In this document: piece by piece, positions 4,624 to 6,591 of the stretch
Position numbering within the stretch: position 1 is the stretch's first letter
Layout of the letters: every line of letters starts with the position of its first letter
From: Pseudomonadota bacterium
Lineage (GTDB): Bacteria > Pseudomonadota > Alphaproteobacteria > Rhodospirillales > 2-02-FULL-58-16
DNA: 6,591 nt
NCBI GenBank assembly: GCA_022572335.1
Contig: JACZWD010000149.1
Location: 1 to 6,591 of the forward strand
Direction: 5' to 3'
Notes under the pieces: generated by a model
Seen by the model: the letters and a program-made list of their open reading frames with translations, nothing else
Databases searched by the model: none
Told to the model about the DNA's origin: nothing
Translations under genes and position numbers: made by a program

Positions 4624-6588
4624 CTAGCCCGCGCCGCCGCCGAGGCCGAAGACCGGGCTGCGCGGCAAGCCCTGGCCGGGGTCCGGGCGCGATTCCAGAC
4701 CCGGCAGGGGGCGCGCCGGCACCCGTTCGTGGGCGGCGGACATGAAGTCCTTCCACAGCCTTGCCGGCAGGCCGCCGCCGGTGACCCTGCGCATGGGCCG
4801 CCCGTCGTCGTTGCCCATCCACACGCCGGTGACCAGATGGGCGCTGTATCCGACGAACCAGGCGTCGCGGAAGTTCTGGCTGGTGCCGGTCTTGCCGGCG
4901 ACGGGCCGCGACAGCCGCGCGGCGCGCCCGGTGCCCGACGTAATGGCGTCCGAGAGCATGGCGTTCATGGCCGCCACGTGTGCGGGCTTCACCACCCGGC
5001 CGGGACCGGAGCCGGCGCGCTTGTAGAGCAGGCGGCCGGCGGCGTCGCGAATCGCCTCGATCCCATAGGCCCAGATACCGATGCCGCCGTTGGCGAACGG
5101 CGCATAGGCCGCGGTCAGCTCGATCAGGCTGACCTCGGAGGCGCCGAGGGCCAGGCTGGGCGTCGGCTCGAGCCGGGCGGTGATCCCTAAGCGCCGCGCC
5201 ACGTCGATGACCCGGTCCCGGCCCGCCCGTTCCGCCACTTTGACGGCGACGGTGTTGATGGACTGGGCCAGGGCCTGGCCTAGGGTGACCCGCCCGCGAT
5301 GGCCGCCGCCGAAGTTCCGCGGACGCCAGTTCCCCACCGCCACCGGGGCGTCGGTGAAGCGCGAGTCCGGCGCCAGGCCCGCCTCCAGCCCGGCCAGGAA
5401 GACAAAGGGCTTGAAGGCCGAACCCGGCTGGCGCAGGGCCTGGGTGGCGCGGTTGAACTGGCTCAGGCCGTAGTCGCGCCCCCCGACCATGGCGCGCACG
5501 GCGCCGTCGGGCGCCATCGCCACCAGGGCCGCCTGGGAAACGCCGGCCGCCCGTCCGGCGCCCCCGAGCAGGGTCCCGACGCGGGCCTCGGCCAGGCGCT
5601 GCAGGCGCGCATCCAGGGTCGTCGTCACGGTAATGTCGCGGTCGCCGGGGGAGACGTAGCTGGCCACCTGCTCCACCACCCAGTCGGCGAAGTGGCGGCC
5701 CATGCGCCCTTTCCCGGAGCCGGCGAGGCGGACCTTGCGGGCCTTGGCGGCGCGCGCCTGGGCCGGCGACAGGTAGCCGGCGGCGACCATGTTGGCCAGC
5801 ACCTGGGCGGTGCGTTTCGCCGCACGGCGCGGGTCGGCGAACGGGTTGTCCCGGGACGGCGCCTTGAGAAGCCCGGCCAGCATGGCGGCCTCGTAGGTGG
5901 AGACATGGCGGGCGGACTTGGCGAAGTACCGGCGCGCCGCCGCCTCGACGCCGAAGGCGCCGGCGCCCAGATAGACCCGGTTGAGATAGACCGTGAGGAT
6001 CTGCGTCTTGGCGAACCGGTGCTCCAGCCACAGGGCCAGCAACAGCTCCTGGATCTTGCGTTTGAGGGTGCGCCTGGGCGTCAGGAACAGGTTCTTGGCC
6101 ACCTGCTGGGTAATGGTGCTGCCGCCCTGGACGATGGCGCCGGCGCTGAGGTTGGCAAAAGCGGCGCGCGCCAGGCCGATCACGTCGAGCCCGAAATGGC
6201 TGTAGAAGCGCCGGTCCTCGGTGGCCAGCACGGCCTGGGGCAGGGCCGGCGGCAGGTCTTCGAGGCGCACCGGCATGGCGTAGAGGTCGCCGAGCCTGGC
6301 CAGGACCGAGCCGTCGGCGGCGACGATGGTCACCGTTGGCCGGCGCGAGGCGGCCAGCGCCCGGTCCACGTCGGGCAGGTCGTAGGCGTACCACGCGACC
6401 ATGGCGCCGAGGCCCACGATCCCCCACACGGCCATGGTCGCCGCCCATCGGGCGGCCGTACCCAGCCACGTCCGCCGGCGCGCCCGGCGCGCCGCCTTGC
6501 GCTCCCAGGGGCGGCCCGTGGCGGGCCCACGCCGCTTGGCTCCGGCCCCGCGGGCCGCCGGGCCCGGCCCCCCCCCCGCTCCCCCCAT
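4624..6588 (-). CDS. Class A penicillin-binding protein (PBP1A-type glycosyltransferase/transpeptidase)
   Basis: This bifunctional enzyme polymerises lipid II into glycan strands and cross-links the peptides on the outer face of the inner membrane. Its 654 residues run: basic cytoplasmic tail (1-44), one membrane anchor (about 46-69), GT51 domain (about 90-265), short linker, transpeptidase domain (about 350-610), and a Pro/Gly-rich tail. GT51 motifs are EDRRFYSHFG (124-133, catalytic Glu124), GGSTITQQ (155-162), RKIQE (177-181, Glu181) and YLNRVYLG (201-208). Transpeptidase motifs are SAFK (Ser390 nucleophile, Lys393), SIN (443-445) and KTGT (566-569). All catalytic motifs are intact. It is shorter than the roughly 850 residues of E. 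coli PBP1A, and the brief linker (about 265-350) leaves little room for that protein's extra OB-type domain. The ATG is 3 bases from the window edge with no alternative start before the anchor, so the true start may lie outside. A 10-G run follows the start. The gene is convergent with hldE and has its own promoter outside the window. Confidence 0.93.
   Translation of the reverse strand: MGGAGGGPGPAARGAGAKRRGPATGRPWERKAARRARRRTWLGTAARWAATMAVWGIVGLGAMVAWYAYDLPDVDRALAASRRPTVTIVAADGSVLARLGDLYAMPVRLEDLPPALPQAVLATEDRRFYSHFGLDVIGLARAAFANLSAGAIVQGGSTITQQVAKNLFLTPRRTLKRKIQELLLALWLEHRFAKTQILTVYLNRVYLGAGAFGVEAAARRYFAKSARHVSTYEAAMLAGLLKAPSRDNPFADPRRAAKRTAQVLANMVAAGYLSPAQARAAKARKVRLAGSGKGRMGRHFADWVVEQVASYVSPGDRDITVTTTLDARLQRLAEARVGTLLGGAGRAAGVSQAALVAMAPDGAVRAMVGGRDYGLSQFNRATQALRQPGSAFKPFVFLAGLEAGLAPDSRFTDAPVAVGNWRPRNFGGGHRGRVTLGQALAQSINTVAVKVAERAGRDRVIDVARRLGITARLEPTPSLALGASEVSLIELTAAYAPFANGGIGIWAYGIEAIRDAAGRLLYKRAGSGPGRVVKPAHVAAMNAMLSDAITSGTGRAARLSRPVAGKTGTSQNFRDAWFVGYSAHLVTGVWMGNDDGRPMRRVTGGGLPARLWKDFMSAAHERVPARPLPGLESRPDPGQGLPRSPVFGLGGGAG
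6568..6577 (-). repeat. Ten-base G homopolymer in the start of the penicillin-binding protein gene
   Basis: Ten consecutive C on the plus strand, read as G in the gene, fall within codons 4-8, just after the start codon. A second run of six lies at 6581-6586. Gain or loss of one base would shift the frame before the membrane anchor. The tract could be a slippage site or a sequencing-error hotspot. Confidence 0.7.
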
Positions 6589-6591
6589 GGG

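Noticed and set aside
4517..6469. 650-codon alternative minus-strand frame over the penicillin-binding protein gene
   Set aside because: It is Arg/Gly/Pro-rich and motif-free, while the adjacent frame has all GT51 and transpeptidase motifs in order.

Overview
The window is a very GC-rich, gene-dense bacterial segment. Strong third-position G/C bias creates long shadow frames on both strands. The gene content is Gram-negative: two enzymes of ADP-heptose synthesis for the lipopolysaccharide (LPS) inner core, plus a class A penicillin-binding protein. Base composition and protein flavour suggest a proteobacterium, most likely an alphaproteobacterium of the Rhodospirillales type. That placement is an inference, because no rRNA or other marker is present.

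Layout: (i) Positions 1-201 hold no confidently called gene. This stretch is less GC-rich than the genes and unusually structured: a long inverted repeat (26-119), a possible divergent minus-strand gene start with a good ribosome binding site (ATG at 133 reading left), an operator-like palindrome (148-159), and a leader hairpin that competes with a second pairing over the ribosome binding site of the first gene. (ii) 202-2397 (+) is a two-domain oxidoreductase, an MDR (alcohol-dehydrogenase-like) half fused to a Gfo/Idh/MocA half. (iii) 2398-2517 is a GC-rich spacer with a T-run, hairpins, a 17-base direct repeat and a duplicated Shine-Dalgarno segment. (iv) 2518-3096 (+) is gmhA, and 3093-4595 (+) is hldE, overlapping it by 4 bases (ATGA). 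(v) After a 28-base convergent gap, 4624-6588 (-) is a bifunctional class A penicillin-binding protein. Its start codon lies 3 bases from the window edge and is followed by a 10-G homopolymer.

How the genes work together: GmhA converts sedoheptulose 7-phosphate to D-glycero-D-manno-heptose 7-phosphate. The HldE kinase domain makes the 1,7-bisphosphate, and after a phosphatase step (GmhB, not in the window) its second domain makes ADP-heptose. The epimerase HldD is also not in the window. The upstream oxidoreductase belongs to a family often found in surface-polysaccharide loci, so this is probably an edge of an envelope-glycan locus; its substrate cannot be read from the sequence. The penicillin-binding protein builds peptidoglycan and is a separate transcription unit.

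I found no mobile element, CRISPR array, rRNA or tRNA, and no clearly new multi-gene system. The most interesting unexplained material is the structured 200 bases at the left end and the little-understood two-domain oxidoreductase.
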